Assembly (NCBI RefSeq): GCF_037041345.1 | Contig: NZ_CP146287.1 | Coordinates: 685,501 to 749,500 of the forward strand | DNA length: 64,000 bases | From: Abiotrophia defectiva ATCC 49176 | GTDB lineage: Bacteria > Bacillota > Bacilli > Lactobacillales > Aerococcaceae | Direction of reading: 5' to 3' | Part shown: positions 21,674 to 30,426 of the stretch, piece after piece | How positions within the stretch are numbered: the first letter of the stretch is position 1 | Layout: each line of letters opens with the position of its first letter | Program-made: the position numbers and the translations under genes | The notes under the pieces: model-generated | What the model was told of the DNA's origin: nothing | The model's input: only the letters and a program-made list of their open reading frames with translations | Databases searched by the model: none

Positions 21674-22951
21674 GTGAAAAAATTATCTGTTGAAGAAGTT
21701 GCAAGAAGACGGACTTTATTGTTTGGGGTTCTTGCCGTCATTTTTGGGGTCCTCATTTTTCGAAACGGTGTTGGTTTCACCAAATTTTCCTTGGACCTAT
21801 TAGCTGTTTACTTTTTAGTCGATGGACTAGGAAGCTTTCTTCTGCGCTTTATGTTGCGTCGCAAGTCTATTTCCTATAGCCATTCCATTTGGTTAATTTT
21901 TCTTTCGGTTAGTTTGAGTTGGTTGAATCGATTGACCAATTTACCCGTTGATTTGATTGTAATTTGTTTAGGAGCTTACCAGTTGGGAACAGCTCTGATT
22001 TATGCCATTACATTTTGGCTTTACAAGGCCAATCGTGTAAAAGGAGGCTGGTTCTATTTATTGGATGCTCTTTTGAACGGGGGGATTGGTATAGCAAGCG
22101 TCTTGGGACCTAGTTCAGATGGGCACTTTCAATTTATCATCTTGGGGACTTATCTGGTCTTGTTGGGGATTTCTAATATTCGAGATGGTATTTTATTTGA
22201 TAAAGACCAACAAGGCCAGGTGTTAAAACGTCGCTTTCGTATTAGCCTACCTGTTATCTTTGCTGCTTTTATCCCAGCTGAATCGCTAAAACGGTTTAAC
22301 CAATTTCTTCAAAAAGGAAGTTCGGCGGGTCATAGCGGTCCTTATCGACTGGTGAAAAAAGAAGAAGAGGCAAGAGAATTAGAAATTTTAGTTCATACTT
22401 CTGATAGCAACCTATTTGGTGCCATTGGGCATGTTGATATTTGTTACCAGGGGACGGTGATTTCTTACGGAAGTTACGATCCCTTTTCAGAGCGTCTGTT
22501 TGGGACGATTGGCGATGGCGTACTTTTTAAAGTGGATAAGGAACCATACATCGAACTATGTAAAAAGGAGAGTCACAAGACTCTGTTTGGATACAGTCTA
22601 TCCCTTACTGAAGAAGAGAGTCAGGCAGTGGAGAAGCGTCTAGCTGAGATTGATCAGTTATTAACACCTTGGGATCCGCCTAGTAGGTTACAAGAAGACG
22701 GTCAGCCGACCTATGCCTACAAATTGAAGTATGATTTAGGGGCTGAGCTATATAAATTTACTTCTTCGCGTTTTAAATCTTATTTTGTTCTGTCTACTAA
22801 TTGCTGCCTGTTAGCAGATTCAATTGTGGGACAGGCGGGAACGGCCGTATTAGATGTGCGGGGAGTGATTGCACCAGGGACCTATCAAGATTATTTAGAA
22901 TACGAATTTGAAGCTCCAAATGGACTGGTCCATACACGAACAGTATATTAA
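21674..22951 (+). CDS. DUF308-like membrane protein fused to a putative papain-like (permuted NlpC/P60-type) domain
   Basis: The product is 425 residues from the GTG at 21674, preferred because AAGGAGGG lies 8 bp upstream and the ATG at 21656 overlaps that site. Residues about 12-185 contain six membrane helices in pairs, like HdeD/DUF308 proteins. Residues about 215-425 are soluble. They contain G-A-I-G-H-V-D-I with a following Y-Q-G-T-V-I-S-Y-G, and much later Y-F-V-L-S-T-N-C-C-L-L-A-D and P-G-T-Y-Q-D-Y-L. A His strand before a Cys helix is the order found in permuted NlpC/P60-like hydrolases, so H (GHVDI) and C (TNCC) are candidate catalytic residues. That assignment is inference; the membrane part is clear. 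Confidence 0.6.
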   Translation: MKKLSVEEVARRRTLLFGVLAVIFGVLIFRNGVGFTKFSLDLLAVYFLVDGLGSFLLRFMLRRKSISYSHSIWLIFLSVSLSWLNRLTNLPVDLIVICLGAYQLGTALIYAITFWLYKANRVKGGWFYLLDALLNGGIGIASVLGPSSDGHFQFIILGTYLVLLGISNIRDGILFDKDQQGQVLKRRFRISLPVIFAAFIPAESLKRFNQFLQKGSSAGHSGPYRLVKKEEEARELEILVHTSDSNLFGAIGHVDICYQGTVISYGSYDPFSERLFGTIGDGVLFKVDKEPYIELCKKESHKTLFGYSLSLTEEESQAVEKRLAEIDQLLTPWDPPSRLQEDGQPTYAYKLKYDLGAELYKFTSSRFKSYFVLSTNCCLLADSIVGQAGTAVLDVRGVIAPGTYQDYLEYEFEAPNGLVHTRTVY

Positions 22952-22954
22952 GAA

Positions 22955-22996
22955 AAGAAAGACAGATTCTAAATTTTGAGAAATCTGTCTTTTCTG
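22955..22996 (+). terminator. Rho-independent terminator
   Basis: AAAGACAGATT pairs with AATCTGTCTTT, with a 13-nt loop and flanking A and T runs. The AT-rich stretch 23000-23417 after it holds no gene I can support; the 68-codon minus-strand frame there has no ribosome binding site. Confidence 0.75.
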
Positions 22997-23417
22997 CACT
23001 ATATTTTACAATTTATCTATTAAATAAAAAATAATTTGAAGACACAGGTATGTTGATGGAAATAAACGAGGTTAAAGGGACTTAGTAAAGAATAGAAAAG
23101 CGAACTCGAACAGGATATAATTGATTATATAAAACAGTGGAGCCAATAAAATTTGGTAGCTTTTTGGTAGCTAAACAGACAGAATATCAAGTTTCTTTAA
23201 AACAATACAAAAAAAGAATGTTGATTTATCGGTATTCTTTTTTAATTCAAATAGTTTCTCGGAATTAGAAATAGTGGGAAAATAAGGAAAAAGCCCTTTT
23301 AAATAAGGCTTTTGAGGTAGTTTTTTATCTTTTAATCTATTTGAGCAACAAGAATAGAACATCAGAAGAAAACTCAAAAACCATATTGAGATATAGCGTA
23401 AAGTAGGAGGAAATATT

Positions 23418-23960
23418 ATGCCAAGACCAAGAACAAAAGAAGATTTAATGATTGCAGCGAAAGAAAACTATGATAAGTTGAACGTATTAATTGCTAAGCT
23501 ATCTGACGAAGAATTAAACACACCTTTTGACTTTTCAAGTGATGAAAAAAAGAAAGAGGCTCATTGGAAAAGAGATAAAAATCTAAGAGATATTTTGATT
23601 CATTTATATGAATGGCACCAGCTTCTTTTGAATTGGGTAGATACAAATTTAAAGGGAGTGGCAAAACCTTTTATTCCAGCTCCATATAATTGGAAAACTT
23701 ATGGAGATATGAATGTCGAGTTTTGGGAAAAACATCAAAATACTTCTCTTGAAGATGCAAAAGAAATGTTTCATAAATCGCATGAAGATATTTTAGAATT
23801 AGCTGAGAGATTTACAAACGAAGAATTATTTTCAAAAGATGTCTATAAGTGGGTAGGAGGAAGTGTACTTGGTTCGTATTTTGTAAGCACTACTTCAAGT
23901 CATTATGATTGGGCGATGAAGAAATTAAAAGCACATCAAAAAAATTGTAAGAAAAAATAA
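23418..23960 (+). CDS. ClbS/DfsB-family four-helix-bundle protein
   Basis: The product is 180 residues, the normal length for this family, with TAGGAGG before the start. The opening P-R-P-R-T-K-E-D-L-M, the R-D-I-L-I-H-L-Y-E-W-H-Q-L-L-L-N-W segment and later Y-N-W-K-T-Y-G-D-M-N are the patterns I associate with ClbS/DfsB proteins (DUF1706). ClbS of E. coli protects against colibactin by opening its cyclopropane; most homologues are uncharacterised. AT-rich composition and the surrounding gene remnants suggest acquisition with the island. There is no toxin biosynthesis gene in the window. Confidence 0.8.
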   Translation: MPRPRTKEDLMIAAKENYDKLNVLIAKLSDEELNTPFDFSSDEKKKEAHWKRDKNLRDILIHLYEWHQLLLNWVDTNLKGVAKPFIPAPYNWKTYGDMNVEFWEKHQNTSLEDAKEMFHKSHEDILELAERFTNEELFSKDVYKWVGGSVLGSYFVSTTSSHYDWAMKKLKAHQKNCKKK

Positions 23961-24068
23961 GCAGATATGGAGATGGTAGAAAGCATTTTACGAAGGTAAA
24001 AGGAATATTATCTTCAAAAAATGGAATGAATTTATTCAGAGGCTGTACACATGGTTATCATGTCGTAG

Positions 24069-24341
24069 GAAAATTCTAATAATCCTACTGTTGTTAAATT
24101 AAATAATGCTCATATAGAAAATTACGCTATTAGAAGATTTGGGAATAATAATAAAAATCAACTCCATCATAAATTCGCAGTGATAGACTTTGAGACTGTA
24201 ATAGAGGGGTCGATAAATTGGTCTGAGAATGCCGAAAGTAATCTTGAGACTGTTTCCATTATTCGAAGTAGAAAAATGGCTATAAAATTTTCAGAAGAAT
24301 TTATAAGTTTAATCCAAAAAATAAGGCAAGAAGAGAAATGA
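24069..24341 (+). pseudogene. Phospholipase-D-like gene remnant
   Basis: An open frame without a start codon encodes a C-terminal PLD half: H-H-K-F-A-V-I-D fits the HxKx4D motif, followed by E-G-S-I-N-W-S-E-N-A and V-S-I-I-R-S. Only one such motif is present, and a stop codon (24066-24068) blocks the frame upstream, so the gene has lost its 5' part. Single-HKD proteins of this type include Nuc-like nucleases and defence effectors. It overlaps nothing and precedes the gene at 24369 by 27 bp. Confidence 0.65.
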
Positions 24342-24368
24342 GTCTTAGACTTGGTTGAGAGGTTTTAA

Positions 24369-24995
24369 ATGAAGATTATTATCGGGCAATCTCCATATGG
24401 GACGAATAATGGATACGGACCTTTAAAAGTTAATATAAATCAACTTATCAACTACAAAAAAATTTTTGACAGTGTAGATAGTGACATAACAGTTGCTTTT
24501 ATCCCAGAATTTACAGATAAAAGTATGAATCCGGATAGAATAGATACATTTAGGCGAATTATGTCTTTGTTACTTGGCAAGAAAGAAGCGAAACGGAAGA
24601 TTATAGAAATAAATAATAGTTTACAGAATATCGGTGATGGTGAATCTAATAATATAAGTAAAGACTTAGCTGTTTTTTTTGATGAGAAAGAAGTGATTTT
24701 GCTAAATACATTTGAAGATAAGAAGTGTAGGCAAGAAAACATATTGGTTCAAAAGTGTTTCGAATACGTTAAGCAGCATAGTGAGGAGTGCCAAATGCTA
24801 TTGCTTGGGTCTAAAGCGATAGAAGTTTGGGAAAGATGGAAAAAAGCTAATAACTGTGACTATTCAGCCTTTAAATATCCGCATCCATCTAGAGTATCTG
24901 GATATAATAAGAGTTGGAATGCGATAGATTACAAAAAAATAGAATTAGCAACTTACAGTAAAAGACATGACATTGAAACATTTCAACTTGATTGA
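24369..24995 (+). CDS. Hypothetical protein, possibly uracil-DNA-glycosylase-like
   Basis: The product is 208 residues. It opens M-K-I-I-I-G-Q-S-P-Y-G-T-N-N-G-Y, reminiscent of the first motif (GQDPY-like) of uracil-DNA glycosylases. Near the end L-L-L-G-S-K-A-I precedes K-Y-P-H-P-S-R, in the position and form of the second motif (HPSP-like). The middle is poorly conserved and charged, and the overall match is weak, so function is uncertain. It is AT-rich and belongs to the decayed island. A ribosome binding site (TTGAGAGG) is present. Confidence 0.5.
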   Translation: MKIIIGQSPYGTNNGYGPLKVNINQLINYKKIFDSVDSDITVAFIPEFTDKSMNPDRIDTFRRIMSLLLGKKEAKRKIIEINNSLQNIGDGESNNISKDLAVFFDEKEVILLNTFEDKKCRQENILVQKCFEYVKQHSEECQMLLLGSKAIEVWERWKKANNCDYSAFKYPHPSRVSGYNKSWNAIDYKKIELATYSKRHDIETFQLD

Positions 24996-25100
24996 TTTTG
25001 TGAATTAGCCCATTACTTTTATATCTAACTAAAAAACGATAAGCATATACTTCTAGCGGATATTACTGGAGAATAATACCAATTTTATGTCCACAAAAAA

Positions 25101-25125
25101 GCCAGCCCTCTAGGGCTGGCTCTTC
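25101..25125. terminator. Bidirectional terminator
   Basis: GCCAGCCCTCTAGGGCTGGC is a perfect palindrome flanked by A6 on the left and TCTTCT on the right. It ends the metE-metF operon on the minus strand. Confidence 0.85.
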
Positions 25126-25135
25126 TATTTCATTT

Positions 25136-26002
25136 TCACTTAAACAAGGCCTTAGCCGCGTCCGCGATATAGTGGGCGGTGTCCGACTGGTTCATGGTAT
25201 AGAGATGAATCCCGTCGGCGCCTTGGGTAATGAGATCGACAATTTGGTCCAGGGCATAAGCTAGGCCGGCTGCCCGGAGGGCTTGAGGCTCGTGCTCGTA
25301 CTTGTCCAGGATGGCTTTGAACTTGCGAGGCAACTTAGTGGTCTCACAGGTGGTCAGCAGGCGCAGGGCCTGGTTGCGGTTGACGATGGGCATGATACCC
25401 GCTAGGATTGGCACTTCGACATTGGCCAAGGCGCACTTTTCCTGGAAATGATAGAAGCAATCATTGTCGAAGAAGAGTTGGGTGATCAGGCGGTCAACGC
25501 CAGCGTCTACCTTGCGCTTAAGGAAGCGGATGTCCGCGACCGCATTAGGCGCGTCGGGATGGACTTCCGGATAGCAGGCCGCCGTAATGTCGAAGTGGGG
25601 CTTGCGCTCCTTAATGAAATGGATGAGCTCTTCCGCATAAGAGAAGTCGCCGACCGGCTCCAGGCCTTCCAGAATGTCGCCGCGCAGGGCCAGGACCCGA
25701 CGGATGCCCAGTTGGTCCAGAGAGTCCAAGCTAGCCGCCACGCGCTCCTTGCTCAGGTACATAGCTGGCAGGTGGGCGATGGTCGGGATGTGCAGGGTGT
25801 TCTGAACGTGATTGGCAACCTTGAGGGTGGTTTCCTCAATATTAGGCTGGCGGTTGCTGCAGGTGACACTGATGAAGTCCGGCTTGAGTTCCGCCAAATC
25901 ATTCAAAGTATGGGTCAGTCTCTCCGCCCCAACTTGGGTGTTGGGCGGGAAGACTTCATAGGATAAGGATGGATGGTGGAAGGGTGCCGGTGGCTGAGTC
26001 AT
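25136..26002 (-). CDS. metF: 5,10-methylenetetrahydrofolate reductase
   Basis: The product is 288 residues, the usual length for MetF. The opening L-S-Y-E-V-F-P-P-N is the family signature, whose Glu helps protonate the flavin. F-I-S-V-T-C-S, H-L-P-A and L-A-L-R-G-D-I follow in the expected order along the TIM barrel. The enzyme supplies 5-methyltetrahydrofolate to MetE. The start codon is 5 bp after the metE stop codon, so the two form an operon. Confidence 0.95.
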   Translation of the reverse strand: MTQPPAPFHHPSLSYEVFPPNTQVGAERLTHTLNDLAELKPDFISVTCSNRQPNIEETTLKVANHVQNTLHIPTIAHLPAMYLSKERVAASLDSLDQLGIRRVLALRGDILEGLEPVGDFSYAEELIHFIKERKPHFDITAACYPEVHPDAPNAVADIRFLKRKVDAGVDRLITQLFFDNDCFYHFQEKCALANVEVPILAGIMPIVNRNQALRLLTTCETTKLPRKFKAILDKYEHEPQALRAAGLAYALDQIVDLITQGADGIHLYTMNQSDTAHYIADAAKALFK

Positions 26003-26007
26003 AGGGG

Positions 26008-28260
26008 TTAGAGCTCCTCTCGAATGTTACGGGTAGCCTGGGTTAAGTTAACCAAGCTAGCCTTAGTTTCTGGAATACCACGCGTCTTGAGACCGCAGTC
26101 TGGGTTGATCCAGACACGTTCAGTTGGCACTTTGGCCAAGATAGCGCGGATGGTGTGTTCAATTTCTTCCACAGAAGGGACACGAGGGGAGTGAATGTCG
26201 TAAACCCCAGGACCTACTTGTAATTGGAAGTTTTGGCGTTCTAATTCATCCAAGATGTGGAGGTTAGAACGAGATGCTTCGAAGGAAATCACGTCAGCAT
26301 CTAATTGCTCGATAGCAGGGATGATGTCAGTGAATTCACTGTAGCACATGTGAGTATGGATTTGAGTAGTTGGTGCCACGCCGGAGTGAACCAAGCGGAA
26401 GGCTGGAATAGCCCAGTCTAGGTATTCAGAGTACCAGTCAGACTTACGCAAAGGTAATTTCTCACGGAGGGCAGCTTCGTCGATTTGGATGATGTGAATG
26501 CCGGCAGCTTCCAAGTCAAGGACTTCTTCACGGATAGCCAAAGCAATTTGCAGGGTAGATTCCTTGATAGTGATGTCTTCACGTGGGAAGGACCAGTTAA
26601 GGATGGTGACCGGACCGGTTAACATCCCTTTAACAGGAAGGTCGGATTGGGCTTGCGCGTAAGCAGACCACTTAACGGTGATTGGACGTTCACGCTTAAC
26701 GTCGCCCCAGATGATTGGTGGCTTCACGCCGCGGGTCCCGTAGGATTGTACCCAACCGTTCTTAGAGAAGAGGTAACCGGATAGGTTCTCACCGAAGTAT
26801 TCCACCATGTCGTTACGCTCGAATTCACCGTGAACGAGAACGTCAAGGCCGATTTCTTCTTGCCATTTGATCCATTCGTCGATTTCAGCTTCGATGAAGG
26901 CAGTGTATTCTGCTTCTGTCTTCTCGCCACGACGGAAGGTCGCGCGGTTAACCTTAACTTCGCGTGTTTGTGGGAAGCTCCCGATAGTGGTGGTAGGTAA
27001 GACTGGTAAATTGAAGGCTTGGTGTTGAGCCTTAGCACGTTCAGCCAAAGCAGGTTGGCGGGTGAAGGCTGCGTCATCTAAGCCAGCCAATTGACTGGCT
27101 AATTCCGCATTGCGAACGGTGCGTTCTGCTGCAAAGAGGGCCTTGTTAGCTGCCAAGAATTCATCCCCTTGACCAGCACGGATAGCATCCAATTCACGTA
27201 ACTCGTCTAATTTCTCAGCGGCAAAAGCGAAGTGAGCCAAGATTTCAGGCGCAAACTCTTCGTTAGCTGTAGTGAAAGGTACGTGGAGGAGAGAACATGA
27301 AGTCGATAGGACCACGTTTTGGGCTGGAATTTCTTCTAAGAGGGCTAAGGTCTTAGCGTAGTCGTTGCGCCAGATGTTCTTACCGTTAACCACCCCTGCG
27401 TAGAGGACCTTGTCAGCTGGGAAGCCGTGTTCTTTGACTAATTCTAAGGTCTTGCGGCCCTCTAAGAAGTCCAAACCGATGGCTTCAACTGGTAATTGTA
27501 CCAAGTGGCTGTATACGTCACGCACGTCACCGAAGTAGGTTTGTAAGAGGACGGACAAGCCAGCCTTGTCAGCTAATAGGCCTTGGTAGAGTTTGTCGAA
27601 GAGGGTCAATTCCAATTCAGAGATGTCCTTAACTAAGGCAGGCTCATCTAATTGGATGTCAGTCGCACCTAAGTCAGCCAAGCGACGGAAGACTTCCTTG
27701 TAGGCTGCCACTAAAGGCTCGATGAATTGCACTGGGTTGACACCTTCAGCGTACTCAGCCAGACGTAAGAGGGTGAATGGCCCTACTAAGACTGGACGAG
27801 TGTGAATGCCTAAGTCCTTAGCTTCTTGGAATTCATCGAAGAGCTTGTGGCCGGCTAACTTAACTTGGGTGCCAGCTTCGAATTTAGGTACAATATAGTG
27901 GTAGTTGGTGTTGAACCATTTTTTCATTGGGAGGGCGCGTACGTCACCTTTTTCCCCTTGGTAGCCGCGGGCTAGGGCGAAGTACTTGTCCAATTCGCTC
28001 AAGTCAATGGCTTGCACTTGTTCAGGTACGATATTGAAGAGGACAGCAGTGTCCAAGAAGGTATCGTAGAGGGAGAAGTCATTACTTGGGATTTGGTCCA
28101 CGCCACGTTCTTGGGCTAGGCGCCAGTGTTTAGCGCGGAGTTCCTTAGCAGTAGCTTGAAGTTCTTCAGCGCTGATTTCCTTACGGAAGTATTTTTCAGT
28201 AGCAAATTTTAATTCACGGTGTTCCCCGATTCGTGGGAAACCAATAATCGATGTTGTCAT
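26008..28260 (-). CDS. metE: Cobalamin-independent methionine synthase
   Basis: The product is 750 residues, as expected for MetE, with both TIM-barrel halves. It opens with G-F-P-R-I-G-x-x-R-E-L-K. The C-terminal half has the zinc ligands in H-T-H-M-C-Y-S-E-F (near residue 635) and N-P-D-C-G-L-K-T-R (near 720), and I-Q-I-D-E-A-A-L-R. It transfers a methyl group from methyltetrahydrofolate to homocysteine. GGAGGTCG precedes the start. A divergent LysR gene and a MET-box-like site lie upstream, so control by that regulator is likely. Codon use is more biased than in many neighbours, which suggests high expression. Confidence 0.97.
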   Translation of the reverse strand: MTTSIIGFPRIGEHRELKFATEKYFRKEISAEELQATAKELRAKHWRLAQERGVDQIPSNDFSLYDTFLDTAVLFNIVPEQVQAIDLSELDKYFALARGYQGEKGDVRALPMKKWFNTNYHYIVPKFEAGTQVKLAGHKLFDEFQEAKDLGIHTRPVLVGPFTLLRLAEYAEGVNPVQFIEPLVAAYKEVFRRLADLGATDIQLDEPALVKDISELELTLFDKLYQGLLADKAGLSVLLQTYFGDVRDVYSHLVQLPVEAIGLDFLEGRKTLELVKEHGFPADKVLYAGVVNGKNIWRNDYAKTLALLEEIPAQNVVLSTSCSLLHVPFTTANEEFAPEILAHFAFAAEKLDELRELDAIRAGQGDEFLAANKALFAAERTVRNAELASQLAGLDDAAFTRQPALAERAKAQHQAFNLPVLPTTTIGSFPQTREVKVNRATFRRGEKTEAEYTAFIEAEIDEWIKWQEEIGLDVLVHGEFERNDMVEYFGENLSGYLFSKNGWVQSYGTRGVKPPIIWGDVKRERPITVKWSAYAQAQSDLPVKGMLTGPVTILNWSFPREDITIKESTLQIALAIREEVLDLEAAGIHIIQIDEAALREKLPLRKSDWYSEYLDWAIPAFRLVHSGVAPTTQIHTHMCYSEFTDIIPAIEQLDADVISFEASRSNLHILDELERQNFQLQVGPGVYDIHSPRVPSVEEIEHTIRAILAKVPTERVWINPDCGLKTRGIPETKASLVNLTQATRNIREEL

Positions 28261-28339
28261 GCAATCGACCTCCTTATTGATAAGTCTATCCTATCATGGA
28301 AACGGTCCTCTTGAATAATTGAAAAAAAGTATACACGGT

Positions 28340-28358
28340 TATAGTTTTAGGTTATAAT
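28340..28358. promoter_or_regulatory. MET-box-like operator in the metE/lysR intergenic region
   Basis: TATAGTTTTAGGTTATA (28340-28356) agrees at 13 of 17 positions with TATAGTTTSAAACTATA, the streptococcal MtaR/MetR box as I remember it. It overlaps a TATAAT box (28353-28358) for the LysR gene, which fits autoregulation. AGTATA and TATACT further out form a wider inverted pair. Confidence 0.5.
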
Positions 28359-28388
28359 ATACTGGAGTAATTCAAGGGAGTGACTATG

Positions 28389-29330
28389 ATGCGAATCCAA
28401 CAACTGCAATATCTTGAGAAAATCGTGGAATCGGGCTCGATTAATGAAGCGGCCAAGGCCCTCTTCTTATCCCAGCCCAGCCTCAGTAACGCCATTAAGG
28501 AATTAGAGCAGGAGATGGATCTGCAGCTGCTAGTCCGCCAGAAGTCCGGGGTCTCCCTGACCAATGAAGGCCGGGAGTTTATGATCTATGCCCGCCAAAT
28601 CCTGGACCAGGTCAAGCTTATGGAAGCTAAATACAAGCAACACACCGTCCGCAAGCAGGCCTTCTCAGTGTCCGCCCAGCACTATGCCTTCGTGGTCCAT
28701 GCCTTTGTGGACTTGATTAAGCAGGTGGATGCGGAAGAGTACCAGTTCACCCTGCGGGAGACCGAGACCCAGAACATCCTGGAAGACGTCATGTCCTTCA
28801 AGAGTTCCCTGGGCATTCTCTACCTCAATAAGTTCAACCGCCAGGTCCTGACCAAGCTCTTCAAGGAAAAGAAGCTCAAGTTCACGCCTTTGTTCAAGGC
28901 CAAGCCCCATGTCTTCGTCTGCCGGGACAATCCTCTGGCTCAGAAGTCGTCGGTCAAATTACGAGACCTAGAGGACTATCCTTACCTATCTTATGAGCAA
29001 GGCCAGGAGAACTCCTTCTATTTTGCGGAAGAGATTTTGAGTACTCTTAACCGCAAAATGCACATCAAGGTCAGCGACCGAGCCACCATCTTCAACCTCA
29101 TGGTGGGCCTCAACGGTTATACCATTTCCTCAGGGATTATCTCCAGCGAGCTCAACGACGACAAGATTATCGCCATTCCCCTAGAAGTGGACGACATGAT
29201 GACCCTGGGCTACCTCATGCCCCAACAGGTGGAGCCAAGCCCTATCACCCGCCAATACCTGGACCTCCTGCGGGCAAATATCCGCGGCTATGGGTTTGAG
29301 ATTCTGGAGGATAAGGATAAGGACAAGTAG
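28389..29330 (+). CDS. LysR-family regulator, probably of methionine biosynthesis
   Basis: The product is 313 residues. The ATG at 28389 is chosen because AAGGGAG ends 8 bp before it; the ATG at 28386 is an alternative. Residues 1-60 form the LysR winged helix (M-R-I-Q-Q-L-Q-Y-L, A-A-K-A-L-F-L-S-Q-P-S-L-S-N-A-I-K-E-L-E). The rest is the two-lobed effector domain. It is divergent from metE-metF across a 119-bp region with a MET-box-like site, so it is most likely a MetR/MtaR-type regulator. The coinducer in that family is often homocysteine or O-acetylserine. Confidence 0.88.
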   Translation: MRIQQLQYLEKIVESGSINEAAKALFLSQPSLSNAIKELEQEMDLQLLVRQKSGVSLTNEGREFMIYARQILDQVKLMEAKYKQHTVRKQAFSVSAQHYAFVVHAFVDLIKQVDAEEYQFTLRETETQNILEDVMSFKSSLGILYLNKFNRQVLTKLFKEKKLKFTPLFKAKPHVFVCRDNPLAQKSSVKLRDLEDYPYLSYEQGQENSFYFAEEILSTLNRKMHIKVSDRATIFNLMVGLNGYTISSGIISSELNDDKIIAIPLEVDDMMTLGYLMPQQVEPSPITRQYLDLLRANIRGYGFEILEDKDKDK

Positions 29331-29397
29331 GGGGCTAGTTAGTTGGTTAGTTAGTTTCTGCCCGCCTGACGGCAATAGATTGGATATAATGAAAAAA

Positions 29398-29439
29398 GAC
29401 CAGCTGCCTGGCCCTTTGTGGGGAGGTGGCTGGTTTTTT
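29398..29439 (+). terminator. Terminator-like hairpin downstream of the LysR gene
   Basis: ACCAGC pairs with GCTGGT across a 24-nt, partly foldable loop and is followed by TTTTTT. It lies about 70 bp after the stop codon. Confidence 0.6.
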
Positions 29440-29481
29440 GGTGTCTACCTGCGGGGCGTGACTGCCAGGCCTCATTAAGCC

Positions 29482-29623
29482 AAAAGGCGGGGCCTGGTGC
29501 AGGGACCGGCTCCAGCCAGCCTGCGGCTGTCTTCCGCCTTGCCTGGCTATGGCGGGGCTAAGTCGCTAGGCTCCAAGCCCCGCTCATGCGCCAGCCATCC
29601 TGGCCAGCACCAGGCCCGCTTTT
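29482..29623. ncRNA. GC-rich multi-hairpin element, possible structured RNA
   Basis: A closing stem pairs AAAAGGCGGGGCCTGGTGC (29482-29500) with GCACCAGGCCCGCTTTT (29607-29623), with two bulged bases. Inside are three hairpins. The first is AGCCAG...CTGGCT with a nested GCGG...CCGC. The second is GCGGGGCT...AGCCCCGC. The third is GCCAG...CTGGC. The result is a four-way-junction fold. No open frame with a ribosome binding site lies here. The strand is unknown because the fold works on either. A further pair GAGGCCAGG / CCTGGCCTT follows at about 29630-29685. The whole 29331-29761 gap holds no gene I can support. Confidence 0.45.
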
Positions 29624-29729
29624 ATCCATGAGGCCAGGTAGTCACTGGGGAGTGGGGAAGAAAGAGCTAGGCTCCTGGCCTTATGTGGTGAGGAGGCTGG
29701 TTCTTCTTATGACGCCACAACAAAAAAAC

Positions 29730-29757
29730 GCCACTACCTCAGGGTAGTGGCTTCTTT
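29730..29757 (-). terminator. Terminator of efp
   Basis: GCCACTACC / GGTAGTGGC with a TCAG loop and an A run on the left (T run in the minus-strand transcript) lies just after the efp stop codon. Confidence 0.85.
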
Positions 29758-29761
29758 ATGC

Positions 29762-30325
29762 TTACTTGTTAGCGCGGCCGCTGTATGTACCTTCAGCGGT
29801 GTTGACAACTAAGTATTCGCCGGCTTCGATGAAGTCTGGCACGTTGACTACTAAGCCAGTTTCCATAGTTGCAGGTTTCCCAGAACCAGAAACGGTTGCA
29901 CCTTTGATAGAAGGTTGAGTTTCGGTTACTTGGAGGACAACGGTTGATGGGAGTTGCACCCCGATTACTTCGCTGCCGTAGAATTGGATCTTAGCTTCCG
30001 CATTTTCCAATAAGAACTTCAATTCGCGTTCGATGGCGTCTTCTGCGATTTCGTATTGGTCATAAGTTTCTAAGTCCATGAAGAAAGCAGTGCCGTCTTG
30101 GCTGTAGAGGTATTGCACGTCTTTAGTGTCGATGTGGGCACGTTCTACCTTTTCATCTGGACGCATGGTGGTGTCCACAGTAGAGTTGTTGCGGACGTCA
30201 CGGATTTTCATCCGCATGATGGTGTTACCTTTCCCTGGTTTGTGGTGGGAAATTTCCAATACGCGCCACAATTTACCGTCTAGGATGAAAGTCATCCCTG
30301 CTTTTAAATCACTTACACTAATCAT
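29762..30325 (-). CDS. efp: Elongation factor P
   Basis: The product is 187 residues, standard for EF-P. The start at 30325 follows AAAAGGAGC; the longer frame to 30361 adds non-conserved residues. Domain I carries the loop H-H-K-P-G-K-G with Lys32 at the tip, the residue modified in bacterial EF-P. Domains II and III follow, with M-D-L-E-T-Y-D-Q-Y and the C-terminal [12 protein letters not shown]. It relieves ribosome stalling at polyproline. No modification enzyme gene is adjacent. Confidence 0.97.
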   Translation of the reverse strand: MISVSDLKAGMTFILDGKLWRVLEISHHKPGKGNTIMRMKIRDVRNNSTVDTTMRPDEKVERAHIDTKDVQYLYSQDGTAFFMDLETYDQYEIAEDAIERELKFLLENAEAKIQFYGSEVIGVQLPSTVVLQVTETQPSIKGATVSGSGKPATMETGLVVNVPDFIEAGEYLVVNTAEGTYSGRANK

Positions 30326-30426
30326 CTTACTGCTCCTTTTGTCAGTTGAATTTGAGGCCAAAGCCTCGATACCTTCGTTATTATAGCATACCTTATAGGC
30401 AAAATTAAAGAAAAAAATGATGCGGG

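Noticed and set aside
23171-23377. Minus-strand 68-codon frame and the repeated TTTGGTAGC motif as an attachment site
   Set aside because: No ribosome binding site for the frame, and no integrase gene or matching second site was found for an att assignment.
29381-29439. A short RNA gene made of TATAAT plus the hairpin after the LysR gene
   Set aside because: No acceptable -35 box lies at the right distance; a plain terminator explains the hairpin.
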